Positions 26,918-34,628 of a DNA stretch of 64,000 bases are shown piece by piece (position 1 is the stretch's first letter; every line of letters begins with the position of its first letter). The notes beneath the pieces are model-generated. The model worked only from the letters and a program-made list of their open reading frames with translations. It searched no databases and had not been told where the DNA came from. Origin of the DNA: CAYPFY01 sp964410105. GTDB taxonomy: Bacteria > Bacteroidota > Ignavibacteria > UBA10030 > SZUA-254. The stretch lies in NCBI GenBank assembly GCA_964410105.1, contig CAYPFY010000007.1:1-64000 (forward strand), read 5' to 3'. The translations under genes and the position numbers were made by a program.

Positions 26918-27787
26918 TCATACAATCTTTTCAATCGGCATGACCACGATATCGGTAGCCCCTGCCCGCTTCAGTAGCTCCATGACATCCCAGAAGACAT
27001 CCTCCCCCACCACCGAGTGAACGGCGACAAGATCTGGGGTGGCGAGCGGCATGATCGTGGGACTCTTCATTCCGGGGATGAGTGTCTTGATGCGTTTTAC
27101 CGCGGATGCGGGGGCGTTCATCATGACGTACTTCTTTCCCCGCGCGTTGAGGAGACTGCGGATGCGGACGACCAATTTTTCGATCTCCGATTTCCTGTTA
27201 CCGGAGGTCAGGGAAGCGGAATTGCCGATAAGGACAGCTTCGGAGTCCATGACAGTATGGATCACAGCGAGGCCGTTCATGCGTGCGGTGCTTCCTGTTG
27301 AGACTATGTCGCAGGTTGCGTCAGCGACATCCAGGGCAGGGGTGATCTCCACCGATCCGCTGATCTCGATAATCTCCGACTTGACATTGCGGCTGGCGAG
27401 GAACGCCTTCAGAATTCCCGGGTAGGAGGTCGCAATCCGTTTTCCGTTGAGGGATTTTATGGATTTGGCAGACCCCTTCGGAGCGCAAATAACCAGACGG
27501 CACTTTCCGAAGCCGAGGCGTTCGATAACCGTAACGCGGGCGCGTTTTTCCGCAAGAATATTCTCGCCGACGATTCCAAGATCGCTGACCCCATCCTGGA
27601 CATATTCCGGGATATCGTCATCGCGGACCGCGAGCACATCGAGCAAAAAATTCCGGCAGGGGGAGACCAGGGCGCGCGAGCGTATATCGAAATCGAGGCC
27701 GGCGCCCTTCAGGAGGGCCGTCGAATCCTCGGCGATCCGTCCGTCCTTCTGGATCGCGACCTTTAACCTTCCATTTCGGGCAATCAT
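26918..27787 (-). CDS. hisG: ATP phosphoribosyltransferase (long form)
   Basis: First enzyme of histidine synthesis, joining ATP and PRPP. At 289 residues it is the long, HisZ-independent form: a catalytic type II PRTase-like part with GVSDLGIVGENIL, RIATSYPGI and DIVSTGSTARMNGL, and a C-terminal regulatory domain of about 75 residues (from about 213) that usually binds histidine for feedback inhibition. First structural gene of the his operon. Its start codon touches an inverted repeat (27787-27806) identical in design to the one in front of the repressor gene upstream. Confidence 0.95.
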   Translation of the reverse strand: MIARNGRLKVAIQKDGRIAEDSTALLKGAGLDFDIRSRALVSPCRNFLLDVLAVRDDDIPEYVQDGVSDLGIVGENILAEKRARVTVIERLGFGKCRLVICAPKGSAKSIKSLNGKRIATSYPGILKAFLASRNVKSEIIEISGSVEITPALDVADATCDIVSTGSTARMNGLAVIHTVMDSEAVLIGNSASLTSGNRKSEIEKLVVRIRSLLNARGKKYVMMNAPASAVKRIKTLIPGMKSPTIMPLATPDLVAVHSVVGEDVFWDVMELLKRAGATDIVVMPIEKIV

Positions 27788-27806
27788 ACTTTAGTTTAAT
27801 AAAGTG
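27787..27806. promoter_or_regulatory. HisR-like operator in front of hisG
   Basis: Inverted repeat TACTTTA (27787-27793), six bases, TAAAGTG (27800-27806), lying in the 38-base gap between the repressor gene and hisG and reaching into the hisG start codon. The same two arms with the same spacing occur before the repressor gene at 28119-28138. One arm base differs from perfect symmetry. A repressor bound here could block transcription into hisG or initiation from a local promoter; a strong promoter was not seen at this copy. Confidence 0.7.
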
Positions 27807-27825
27807 ATTGGCTAAAAAAAATACA

Positions 27826-28116
27826 TCATCTCTTGGAGAGCGTCCGTTCGAGGGCGAGGCGGTATCCGCCCGTCCCCCGCTTCACCCAGCGGGCTACCCT
27901 GGCGATCGTCGTCGAGCTGAGCCCCGTTTCCTCGATGATCCTGGTGTAGGGCACGCCGGAGGAAAGCATACGGGCCGCCTTCCATCTTTCAGCGAATTCG
28001 GTGATTTCCGTCTCGGTGAGGAGGTCGCGGAAGAAACTTTTTGCCTCATCGACGTTTTTCAGCGAAAGAACCGCCCGGTACATCGATTCAACATCCTTGT
28101 GGGTCACACGCCTCAT
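27826..28116 (-). CDS. YerC/HisR-type TrpR-family transcriptional regulator
   Basis: Small DNA-binding protein of 96 residues, all helical, of the TrpR superfamily (YerC/YecD branch). Residues about 35-80 show the family pattern TEITEFAERWKAARMLSSGVPYTRI followed by the recognition helix ETGLSSTTIARVARWV. YerC-like proteins adjacent to or upstream of his genes have been proposed as histidine-biosynthesis repressors (HisR). Here the gene heads the his operon, 38 bases before hisG, and both genes carry the same inverted repeat at their starts, a strong contextual case for autoregulation and control of the operon by histidine or a derivative; the ligand is inference. Confidence 0.85.
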   Translation of the reverse strand: MRRVTHKDVESMYRAVLSLKNVDEAKSFFRDLLTETEITEFAERWKAARMLSSGVPYTRIIEETGLSSTTIARVARWVKRGTGGYRLALERTLSKR

Positions 28117-28118
28117 GG

Positions 28119-28138
28119 TACTTTACTAAGATAAAGTA
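28119..28138. promoter_or_regulatory. HisR-like operator in front of the repressor gene
   Basis: Perfect inverted repeat TACTTTA (28119-28125), six bases, TAAAGTA (28132-28138), three bases before the repressor start codon. It overlaps the -10 box at 28135-28140 and the predicted transcription start, so binding would occlude RNA polymerase. The second copy at 27787-27806 shares both arms and spacing. Confidence 0.78.
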
Positions 28139-28163
28139 TACCGAATTCCTGCGTCAATGTCAA
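28135..28163 (-). promoter_or_regulatory. Sigma-70 promoter of the hisR-his operon
   Basis: On the minus strand TTGACA (28158-28163) and TATACT (28135-28140) are 17 bases apart, the closest match to the sigma-70 consensus in the window. Transcription would begin about 12 bases before ATG 28116. The operator covers the -10 box and start region. Confidence 0.8.
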
Positions 28164-28192
28164 GAGAATTCCGCCCGAGACCTGAAAATGCT

Positions 28193-29377
28193 TCAGGATA
28201 CCGAAATCGGCTGTTTTTTCAGGACCGCCGCGATCTGGCGGAGGGCGAGTTCAATATTGGCAATGGAATTCGCGTACGAGAAACGCAGGAAACCTTCGCC
28301 AAACTTTCCGAAAGAGGTTCCTGAGAGGCAGGCCACCCCGGCGTCGTTCAGCAAGAGGTCGGCGAGTTCCCGCGATCGCCTCCCCGTGCCGGTGATATTC
28401 GGAAAAACATAAAATGCACCGTGGGGGCGGTGGCATCGTATTCCGTCAATGGCGTTCAGCCCGTCGACGATGAAATCCCGCCGCCGTTCGAACTCCCGGA
28501 CCATCGTCGATACATCCTGCCGCGGCCCGGTCAGTGCCTCGATGGCGGCGATCTGCGAAAAGCTTGCCGTGCACGACGTGCTGTTGACCTGCAGCTTCGT
28601 CACCAGTTTCGCAAGGTCCTCGGGCATCACGCCGAAGCCCAGCCTCCAGCCGGTCATCGCGTAGGTCTTGGAAAACCCGTCGAGGATAATCGTGGAATCC
28701 AGCATCCCAGGGACCGATGCGATGCTGAACGGCTTATGACCGTCATACATGATCTGGTCGTAGATCTCATCCGAAAGCACAACGATGCCATGGGACAGGG
28801 CAAGATCCGCGATCGCCCGCACATCGTCCTCTGTGAGGATGCCTCCGGTAGGATTCTGGGGCGAATTGATGATGAGCATGCGGGTCTTCTTCGTGATCAG
28901 TTTCTTTAGATCGTCGATATCGACACGAAATTCATTCTCCTCCCGGAGTTGAAGCGGAACGGGGGTCGCCCCGACGAAATCGATCACCGACTCATAGATC
29001 GGAAATCCCGGGTTGGGGTAGATCACCTCATCCCCCTCATCGACGCACGCGAGAATCGTGAAAAACATTATCGGCTTGGCGCCGGGAGTCACCACAACCT
29101 GGTCCGGTCTGACGGGGATCTTCCTCGTCCGTGACACGTATGCGGCAATTGCGGAGCGTGTCTGCGGAAGCCCTGCGGCGGGGCCGTAATGGGTGAACCC
29201 TTCGTCAATCGCCTTCTTCGCGGCAGCCTTAATATTCTCAGGCGTGTCGAAATCGGGCTCGCCGATTTCGAGATGAATTATCTTCTTCCCCTCCGCCTCC
29301 AGGGCTCGGGCCTTCGCGAGAACCTCGAAGGCGGTCTCCGTCCCGAGGCGCTTCATCCTACCAGCAAACTGGATCAT
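28193..29377 (-). CDS. Class I/II aminotransferase, aspartate aminotransferase-like
   Basis: PLP enzyme of 394 residues of the AspB/thermophilic aspartate aminotransferase branch (subgroup I-gamma). It has IGEPDFDTPENIK, YGPAAGLPQTRSAIA, SPQNPTGG, SDEIYDQIMYDG with the PLP-binding Asp, the Schiff-base lysine K237 in DGFSKTYAMTGWRLG and the carboxylate-binding RFSYANS near the C-terminus. Likely donor/acceptor pair is aspartate or alanine with 2-oxoglutarate; exact specificity cannot be read. It stands alone, 77 bases upstream of the hisR start on the opposite side of the his promoter, with its own promoter and a palindrome in its leader. Confidence 0.9.
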   Translation of the reverse strand: MIQFAGRMKRLGTETAFEVLAKARALEAEGKKIIHLEIGEPDFDTPENIKAAAKKAIDEGFTHYGPAAGLPQTRSAIAAYVSRTRKIPVRPDQVVVTPGAKPIMFFTILACVDEGDEVIYPNPGFPIYESVIDFVGATPVPLQLREENEFRVDIDDLKKLITKKTRMLIINSPQNPTGGILTEDDVRAIADLALSHGIVVLSDEIYDQIMYDGHKPFSIASVPGMLDSTIILDGFSKTYAMTGWRLGFGVMPEDLAKLVTKLQVNSTSCTASFSQIAAIEALTGPRQDVSTMVREFERRRDFIVDGLNAIDGIRCHRPHGAFYVFPNITGTGRRSRELADLLLNDAGVACLSGTSFGKFGEGFLRFSYANSIANIELALRQIAAVLKKQPISVS

Positions 29378-29394
29378 GGGTAGCTCCGGGTGAA

Positions 29395-29406
29395 CAACGA
29401 TCGTTG
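29395..29406. promoter_or_regulatory. Perfect palindrome in the aminotransferase leader
   Basis: CAACGATCGTTG is a perfect 12-base palindrome located between the -10 box (29411-29416) and the start codon (29377). Its position just downstream of the predicted transcription start is that of a repressor operator. No regulator is identified. Confidence 0.35.
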
Positions 29407-29410
29407 GTCA

Positions 29411-29439
29411 AATATACCGAATTCGGGACAGAACCACAA
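29411..29439 (-). promoter_or_regulatory. Sigma-70-type promoter of the aminotransferase gene
   Basis: Minus strand TTGTGG (29434-29439) and TATATT (29411-29416), 17-base spacer; leader of about 27 bases. Confidence 0.45.
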
Positions 29440-29500
29440 TGCCCAAAAACTCCTCGGTGAAGACATTTCCCTTTTTCTTGCGCAGGGATGATGAGACTTC

Positions 29501-29529
29501 TTGACAGCCACGTTCCAAAACGATATTTT
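29501..29529 (+). promoter_or_regulatory. Sigma-70-type promoter of the DNA glycosylase gene
   Basis: TTGACA (29501-29506), 17 bases, TATTTT (29524-29529). The -10 box ends 7 bases before ATG 29537, so the predicted transcript begins at or next to the start codon (leaderless). Confidence 0.5.
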
Positions 29530-29536
29530 GAGAAAA

Positions 29537-30448
29537 ATGCCTGAACTTCCCGACATAACGCTATACGCCGAAGGCTTTCGCACGAGAATTGTCGGTCAGC
29601 CCCTTGAAAAAATCCGACTCACGAGTCCTTTCCTCGTGCGCACCACGGATCCGCCGCTTCATTTCGCCCAAGGGAAGGAAATCACAGGGGTGCGCCGCAT
29701 CGGGAAGCAGATCGTCTGGGAGTTTCAGGACCATCTCTTCCTCATCTTCCACCTCATGATCTCCGGCAGATTTTCCTGGAAGAGGCGCGGCGAAAAATCG
29801 GGGGGAAAGATCGTCCTTGCCGCCTTCGATTTTCCGAACGGAACAGTTGCGCTCACAGAAGCGAGCGGAAAGAAGCGCGCCTCGCTCCATGTCGTGAGAG
29901 GAGAATCATCCCTTTCCCGGTTCGACCGCGGGGGCCTTGAGGTTTTGGAAGCGGGGGAAGAAAAATTCCGCGAGACCCTTTTTCGTGAAAATCACACCCT
30001 CAAACGCGCCCTCACCGATCCCAGGCTTTTCGCCGGAATCGGAAACGCTTTCTCCGACGAAATCCTCCACCGCGCAAAGATGTCTCCCCTCCGCCAAACG
30101 ACAAAACTGGTCCCCAGCGATTGCGAAAGACTTTACCGGGCGGCCCGTGAGATTCTTGTGGAGTGGACCGAGAGGCTCAGACAACAAGCGGGTGAGGATT
30201 TTCCCGCACGAGTAACAGCCTTCCGCCCCGAAATGGCCGTTCACGGTAAATTCAGGCAACCCTGTCCTGACTGCGGCACCGCGGTTCAGCGCATCGCGTA
30301 TGCCGACAACGAATGCAACTACTGCCCGAGGTGCCAGACAGAAGGAAAAATACTTGCCGATCGGTCGCTCTCCCGGCTCCTCAGAGGCGACTGGCCCAAG
30401 ACGATAGAGGAACTGGAAACGAACCCGGCCCTGCTTAAACCCCCGTGA
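29537..30448 (+). CDS. Formamidopyrimidine-DNA glycosylase family protein (Fpg/Nei)
   Basis: Base-excision repair glycosylase/AP lyase of 303 residues. The N-terminus MPELPDI supplies the catalytic proline P2 and glutamate E3, which fixes the start at 29537; an in-frame ATG at 29501 would destroy it. RRIGKQIVW carries the beta-strand lysine, GIGNAFSDEILHRA is the helix-two-turn-helix, and CPDC with CPRC form the C-terminal zinc finger. The finger lacks the arginine that contacts the flipped nucleotide in classical Fpg (asparagine at the equivalent place), so substrate range may differ from MutM. Convergent with the OsmC-like gene, 3 bases apart. Confidence 0.88.
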   Translation: MPELPDITLYAEGFRTRIVGQPLEKIRLTSPFLVRTTDPPLHFAQGKEITGVRRIGKQIVWEFQDHLFLIFHLMISGRFSWKRRGEKSGGKIVLAAFDFPNGTVALTEASGKKRASLHVVRGESSLSRFDRGGLEVLEAGEEKFRETLFRENHTLKRALTDPRLFAGIGNAFSDEILHRAKMSPLRQTTKLVPSDCERLYRAAREILVEWTERLRQQAGEDFPARVTAFRPEMAVHGKFRQPCPDCGTAVQRIAYADNECNYCPRCQTEGKILADRSLSRLLRGDWPKTIEELETNPALLKPP

Positions 30449-30451
30449 CCG

Positions 30452-30874
30452 TCACTTCACGAGAGTAGCCTGCAACTTAATATTTACTCCGGTGAGGGCC
30501 TGCGATACGGGGCAATTCTTCTTCGCGTCTGCCGCGACCTCCTGAAATTTCGCGTCAGTGATCCCCGGGACATCTCCTTCCGTCACGAGCTCCATCGTTG
30601 TAATCCTGAACGCGTCACCGACCTTTTCGAGAGTCGCCCGTGCCGTCGTTCGCACGGATTTCGGAACAAAACCCCCTTTGGCGAGCCCATTGGAAAACGC
30701 CATCGAAAAACAGCCTGCATGTGCGGCGGCGATTAATTCTTCGGGGTTGGTCCCCTGGCCATTTTCAAAGCGTGAGGCGAATGAATAAGGGCCATCGAAG
30801 GAGCCGAACTTCATATGCCCCTTCCCGTTCTTAAGATCTCCCTCCCATACAGCGTTTGCAGTGCGTACTGGCAT
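30452..30874 (-). CDS. OsmC/Ohr family peroxiredoxin-like protein
   Basis: Cytoplasmic thiol peroxidase-like protein of 140 residues that in this family reduces organic hydroperoxides. The two reactive cysteines are present: C55 in AAAHAGCFSMAFS and C121 in KNCPVSQAL, with the NPEELIAAAHAGC helix typical of OsmC proper rather than Ohr. AAGGG precedes the ATG. It lies tail to tail with the DNA glycosylase gene, possibly a shared oxidative-stress theme. Confidence 0.9.
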   Translation of the reverse strand: MPVRTANAVWEGDLKNGKGHMKFGSFDGPYSFASRFENGQGTNPEELIAAAHAGCFSMAFSNGLAKGGFVPKSVRTTARATLEKVGDAFRITTMELVTEGDVPGITDAKFQEVAADAKKNCPVSQALTGVNIKLQATLVK

Positions 30875-30950
30875 AGAATCCCTTTCTAAGAGTAAGTTTA
30901 ATGATTATCCGGGCTAGTGAACAGGCTCGGTTGTCCCAACACATTGTTCT

Positions 30951-32201
30951 CTATAAAAATTCCACTGCCTGTGGTCGTGACTCCGATAGCCGCGCGGCCA
31001 CCACCCCGCCCGACAGCGCGGTCATAACGCCGACGGCAAGAATTGTCTGATCGAGCCCCCAGAGATCGGCAAGAATTCCGGAAAGGAAAGCCCCGGCCGC
31101 ATACCCGAGATCGCGCCAGAGACGGTAAACACCGACAGTCGATGCTCGCTGTTCGGGACGTGTATTATCTCCCACTGCCGCCAGTAGCACAGGATAGACC
31201 ATCGCCGTTCCGACGCCGAGCAGCACCATGCAGAAAAGCTCGGGCCGCGAAGGTATGACCATCAGGCAGAGACCTGCCGCCTGCATCCAGAGGCCCGCCG
31301 CGATCATCCATTTCCGTCCGATCCAATCGCTCAGCAATCCTGTCCCCAGCTGCCCGATACCCCAGACCGCCGGATACAGCGCTGTCAGGAAGCCGATGCG
31401 AGAAAGAGAGAATCCGAGCGAAGCGAACAGAAGGGGAAAAGCGCTCCAGGCGACGCTGTCATTGACATTATTGACAAACCCGGCCTGGCTGCAGCTGAAA
31501 AGATTCTTATCGCGCCACGATGCTTTGAGGAAGACCTCTTTCATCGAAATCTTCCCCGCACGCGGGTCCGGATCCCGGGCAGCCTCATGGAGAGCGTGAG
31601 CATGAGTATCTCTCACGAACAAAAGCGAAACAACCAGCCCGAGAATTCCGGAAGCAATGGCCGGATAGAACGGGTAAGGGCGTAGCCCGGAATTTGCGGC
31701 GATGGAAGCAGACCAGAATGCAGTCCCCGCGAGGGCGGCATATCCGGCGAATTCGTTAAGACCGATCGCCAGCCCCCTCCGGGCGGGACCGACGAGGTCT
31801 ATTTTCATGAAAACGGTCGTCGACCAGCAGAGCCCCTGATTCACCCCGAGGAGAATATTTGCGATGACAATCCAGGACCAGGAGTGGGCCCAGGCAAGAA
31901 GGAACGGCACGGGCAATCCGACCAGCCATCCCGCGACGAGAAGCTTTTTCCTTCCAACCGCATCCGATAATCGCCCCGCGAAAAGATTGCTCACTCCTTT
32001 GACGATGCCAAAGCTGATGAGGAACGAAAAAATCGCGCTTCGGGACGTTATTCCGAACTCCTCAGAGGCAACCAGGGGAAGGATCGAGCGTTCGATCCCG
32101 ACCATTGATCCGACGAAGGCATTCACCAGGACGAGAAGAGAAAATTGAAGAAGGTTGGCCCGGAGCCCGAGGACCGTCCTACTCGACGAGTTTTCGGCCA
32201 T
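30951..32201 (-). CDS. Major facilitator superfamily transporter
   Basis: Twelve-helix secondary transporter of 416 residues. The signature loop between helices 2 and 3 reads GRLSDAVGRKKLL (family motif GxLaDrxGrkkxl), and the equivalent loop in the second half reads GLLSDWIGRKWMI. A long polar central loop (about 200-235) separates the two halves. ATG 32201 is chosen; it overlaps the end of the mutase gene by 23 bases, and an alternative TTG at 32222 would overlap further. Substrate cannot be predicted. Confidence 0.88.
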   Translation of the reverse strand: MAENSSSRTVLGLRANLLQFSLLVLVNAFVGSMVGIERSILPLVASEEFGITSRSAIFSFLISFGIVKGVSNLFAGRLSDAVGRKKLLVAGWLVGLPVPFLLAWAHSWSWIVIANILLGVNQGLCWSTTVFMKIDLVGPARRGLAIGLNEFAGYAALAGTAFWSASIAANSGLRPYPFYPAIASGILGLVVSLLFVRDTHAHALHEAARDPDPRAGKISMKEVFLKASWRDKNLFSCSQAGFVNNVNDSVAWSAFPLLFASLGFSLSRIGFLTALYPAVWGIGQLGTGLLSDWIGRKWMIAAGLWMQAAGLCLMVIPSRPELFCMVLLGVGTAMVYPVLLAAVGDNTRPEQRASTVGVYRLWRDLGYAAGAFLSGILADLWGLDQTILAVGVMTALSGGVVAARLSESRPQAVEFL

Positions 32202-33642
32202 GGGCGAGGATCGATTGAACAAGCTCGCTGCTCCCGGCTTCCGAATAAATACGGACCAGAGGTTCCGTCCCGGAAAACCGGATGAGGAGCCAGCTCCCGT
32301 CTTCCAGGATAAATTTGAAGCCGTCGGAGAGATCTGTCCTCGCCACCCGTAGCCCCGCGATTTTTTCAGGAGAATCCGATTTCAGCCTTTTGAGCATAAC
32401 AGCCCTTTGGGCCGGATCGATGACCGTATCGATACGGTCGTAGAAATGGGGCCCGACGGCATTGAAAAGTTTTGCGAGCAGCTGCGAGGGCTTGAGGCCG
32501 GTCTTCACCATAAAATCGAGAAAAAAGAGATTGGCCAGGATACCATCTCTTTCGGGAACATGGTTGCGGAACGCGTACCCGCCGCTTTCCTCCCCGCCGA
32601 TGAGAGCATCGGTCTCCATCATCTTCGGAGCGACATACTTGAAACCGACGCCGGTTTCATGGACCGTCACGCCGTAAATCTTTCCGAGCGCATCGAGCAT
32701 TGAGGTCGTCGAGAGCGTCTTAACAATGGCCCCCCGGAGGCCCCGGGTATCCAGCAGATAGAGCGCCAGCAAAGCGTAGACGCGCAGCTGGTCGATAAAA
32801 ACCCCGTTCTCATCGGCGATACCGCAGCGATCGGCGTCTCCGTCCGTGATGAGAACCACATCGGCTCCGATCTCCCGTCCTTTGCTGAGTCCCGCGTCGA
32901 CATTGGGGGGGATGGGCTCCGGCCGGCTCATCTCGGGAAACGACGGATTACGTTCCTTATGAATCTCGACGATAGTCGATCGTCCTCCTCCAAGAAGACG
33001 CGGGAACCATCCCGCGCCGTTGCCCCACATCGGATCGACCAGAATCTTCAGGCCCGATTGCCTGATCGGCTCGAGATCAACCATTCTTGAAATCTGCTCG
33101 ATATAGGCGACGTCGGCGTTGAATTCCGTCAACATTCCGGACGACCGTGCGTCGGAAAACATCATCGATCGCACCTCCGATATCTTTCCGGGTATAAGCT
33201 TCTCGATTTTCTTAAGTCCATCGGGGGCGATCGCCCCCCCGTTTTCGTCGCGGACCTTGAACCCGTTATCGGTCGGCGGATTATGGCTCGCCGTAATATT
33301 AATCGCCGCAAGAGCCCGCCGGGCTTTTGTGCTGAAAGAGATCACGGGCGTGGGCACTCCTCCCCCGCAGAAATGGACAGGAATCCCATTGCCGGCGAGT
33401 ACCTCTGCTGCCGCGGCCGCAAAATTCTCTGAATTGAAGCGCCGGTCTCCTCCCACCACAACACCCCGATTAAGATCTCGGGGCCGGGTTCGCTTCAGAT
33501 AATGCGCGAACCCCTGGGTACAGCGCCGCACATTGTCGAACGTATAATCCTCTGCAATCCTCCCTCTCCAGCCATCCGTCCCGAACGAGATCACATTCCC
33601 TGCCTGGTTCCGGGAGGACACTTTGCTACGAGTCTTTTTCAT
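32179..33642 (-). CDS. Phosphoglucomutase/phosphomannomutase family protein
   Basis: Alpha-D-phosphohexomutase of 487 residues interconverting hexose 1- and 6-phosphates. Four signatures are intact: phosphoserine loop TASHNPPTDNG (S119), metal loop DGDADRCG, sugar-specificity loop GGEESGG and phosphate-binding RFSGTEPLVRI. GEESGG favours glucose/mannose substrates. It would supply glucose-1-phosphate for glgC or mannose-1-phosphate for surface glycans. Starts ATG 33642, 25 bases after the ModB-type gene. Confidence 0.93.
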   Translation of the reverse strand: MKKTRSKVSSRNQAGNVISFGTDGWRGRIAEDYTFDNVRRCTQGFAHYLKRTRPRDLNRGVVVGGDRRFNSENFAAAAAEVLAGNGIPVHFCGGGVPTPVISFSTKARRALAAINITASHNPPTDNGFKVRDENGGAIAPDGLKKIEKLIPGKISEVRSMMFSDARSSGMLTEFNADVAYIEQISRMVDLEPIRQSGLKILVDPMWGNGAGWFPRLLGGGRSTIVEIHKERNPSFPEMSRPEPIPPNVDAGLSKGREIGADVVLITDGDADRCGIADENGVFIDQLRVYALLALYLLDTRGLRGAIVKTLSTTSMLDALGKIYGVTVHETGVGFKYVAPKMMETDALIGGEESGGYAFRNHVPERDGILANLFFLDFMVKTGLKPSQLLAKLFNAVGPHFYDRIDTVIDPAQRAVMLKRLKSDSPEKIAGLRVARTDLSDGFKFILEDGSWLLIRFSGTEPLVRIYSEAGSSELVQSILAHGRKLVE

Positions 33643-33667
33643 CGCCCTTGAGAAAGTCTAAAAAATA

Positions 33668-34492
33668 TCAAAACACAAAAATCTTCTGTTTCAGAACTCC
33701 CTTGGTCACCGCGATCGAGGCGAAAGAAACCGCAAGAAGCACAAGCGAAAGCCAAATCGCTGATTTCAGATCGATCTCGAAGCCGATATAAATGGCAAGC
33801 GGCATTGTCTGCGTTCTTCCCGGAAAATTCCCCGCAAAAATAATCGTTGCGCCGAATTCCCCCAAAGCGCGGGCCCACGTCATAATCGCCCCTCCCAGCA
33901 CGGCATGAGCGGAAAGCGGTAATGTGATGCTGCGGAAAATCTTCAATGCCGAGGCCCCGTCTATTTCGGCCGCCTGTTCCAGTTCGTGGTCGACGCCGGC
34001 GAACCCGGCGGCAGCCGACTTAACATAGAATGACGAAGACACAAACAACTGGGCCATGACCACTGCGACCGGCGTAAAAGCCACATCGATCCCGGCCCCG
34101 TGCAGGAATTGTCCCAGAAAACCCTGTCGTCCGAAGGTCATCAGAAGAGCCACCCCTGCCACGGCGGGCGGGAGAACCATGGGAAGATCGATCAGAGTAT
34201 CAAGCGCCGCGCGGCCTACAAAAACCTTTCGCCCGAGGAGATAAGCGACAGGAGTCCCGGCGATGACAGCGATTGCCGTCGTCACGGCCGTTGTCGACAA
34301 ACTGAGCTCGATCGCCTGCGCCACTTGCGGTTCGAACCGATTCAGAAAGCCTCCCAGCGGCGCTCGGAAAAACAGGATCAGGCACGGGACCGACAGAAAC
34401 AGCACGAGCGGAAGGCCCGCAGCGAAAAGGGGCCACGGAAACCGGCTCCCATGAGAACGCGGCTGACTGGGTGGCATGGCGGCGGAGTTCAA
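33668..34492 (-). CDS. ModB-type ABC transporter permease (molybdate/tungstate-like)
   Basis: Inner-membrane permease of 274 residues with about six helices and the permease EAA loop EQAAEIDGASALKIFRSITLP, in the form typical of ModB/CysT. Substitution LPMVLPPAVAGVALL and RALGEFGATIIFAGN also match molybdate permeases. The TTG at 34492 has GAGGT seven bases upstream; ATG 34477 is an alternative giving 269 residues. No ModA binding protein or ModC ATPase is encoded nearby, which is unusual, so partners must be elsewhere. Confidence 0.82.
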   Translation of the reverse strand: MNSAAMPPSQPRSHGSRFPWPLFAAGLPLVLFLSVPCLILFFRAPLGGFLNRFEPQVAQAIELSLSTTAVTTAIAVIAGTPVAYLLGRKVFVGRAALDTLIDLPMVLPPAVAGVALLMTFGRQGFLGQFLHGAGIDVAFTPVAVVMAQLFVSSSFYVKSAAAGFAGVDHELEQAAEIDGASALKIFRSITLPLSAHAVLGGAIMTWARALGEFGATIIFAGNFPGRTQTMPLAIYIGFEIDLKSAIWLSLVLLAVSFASIAVTKGVLKQKIFVF

Positions 34493-34628
34493 AGTCGTTA
34501 CCTCGTCGGGGCTGGAATGATTCCCGCCTCCATTGAGAGACTCCTGCCGGTCAGAACAAACCTTCCCGCATAAGAAAACTCACCGGCCGGAAAGTTCCAA
34601 GATAGGGATTTTGCAAAAAAGTCCCAAA

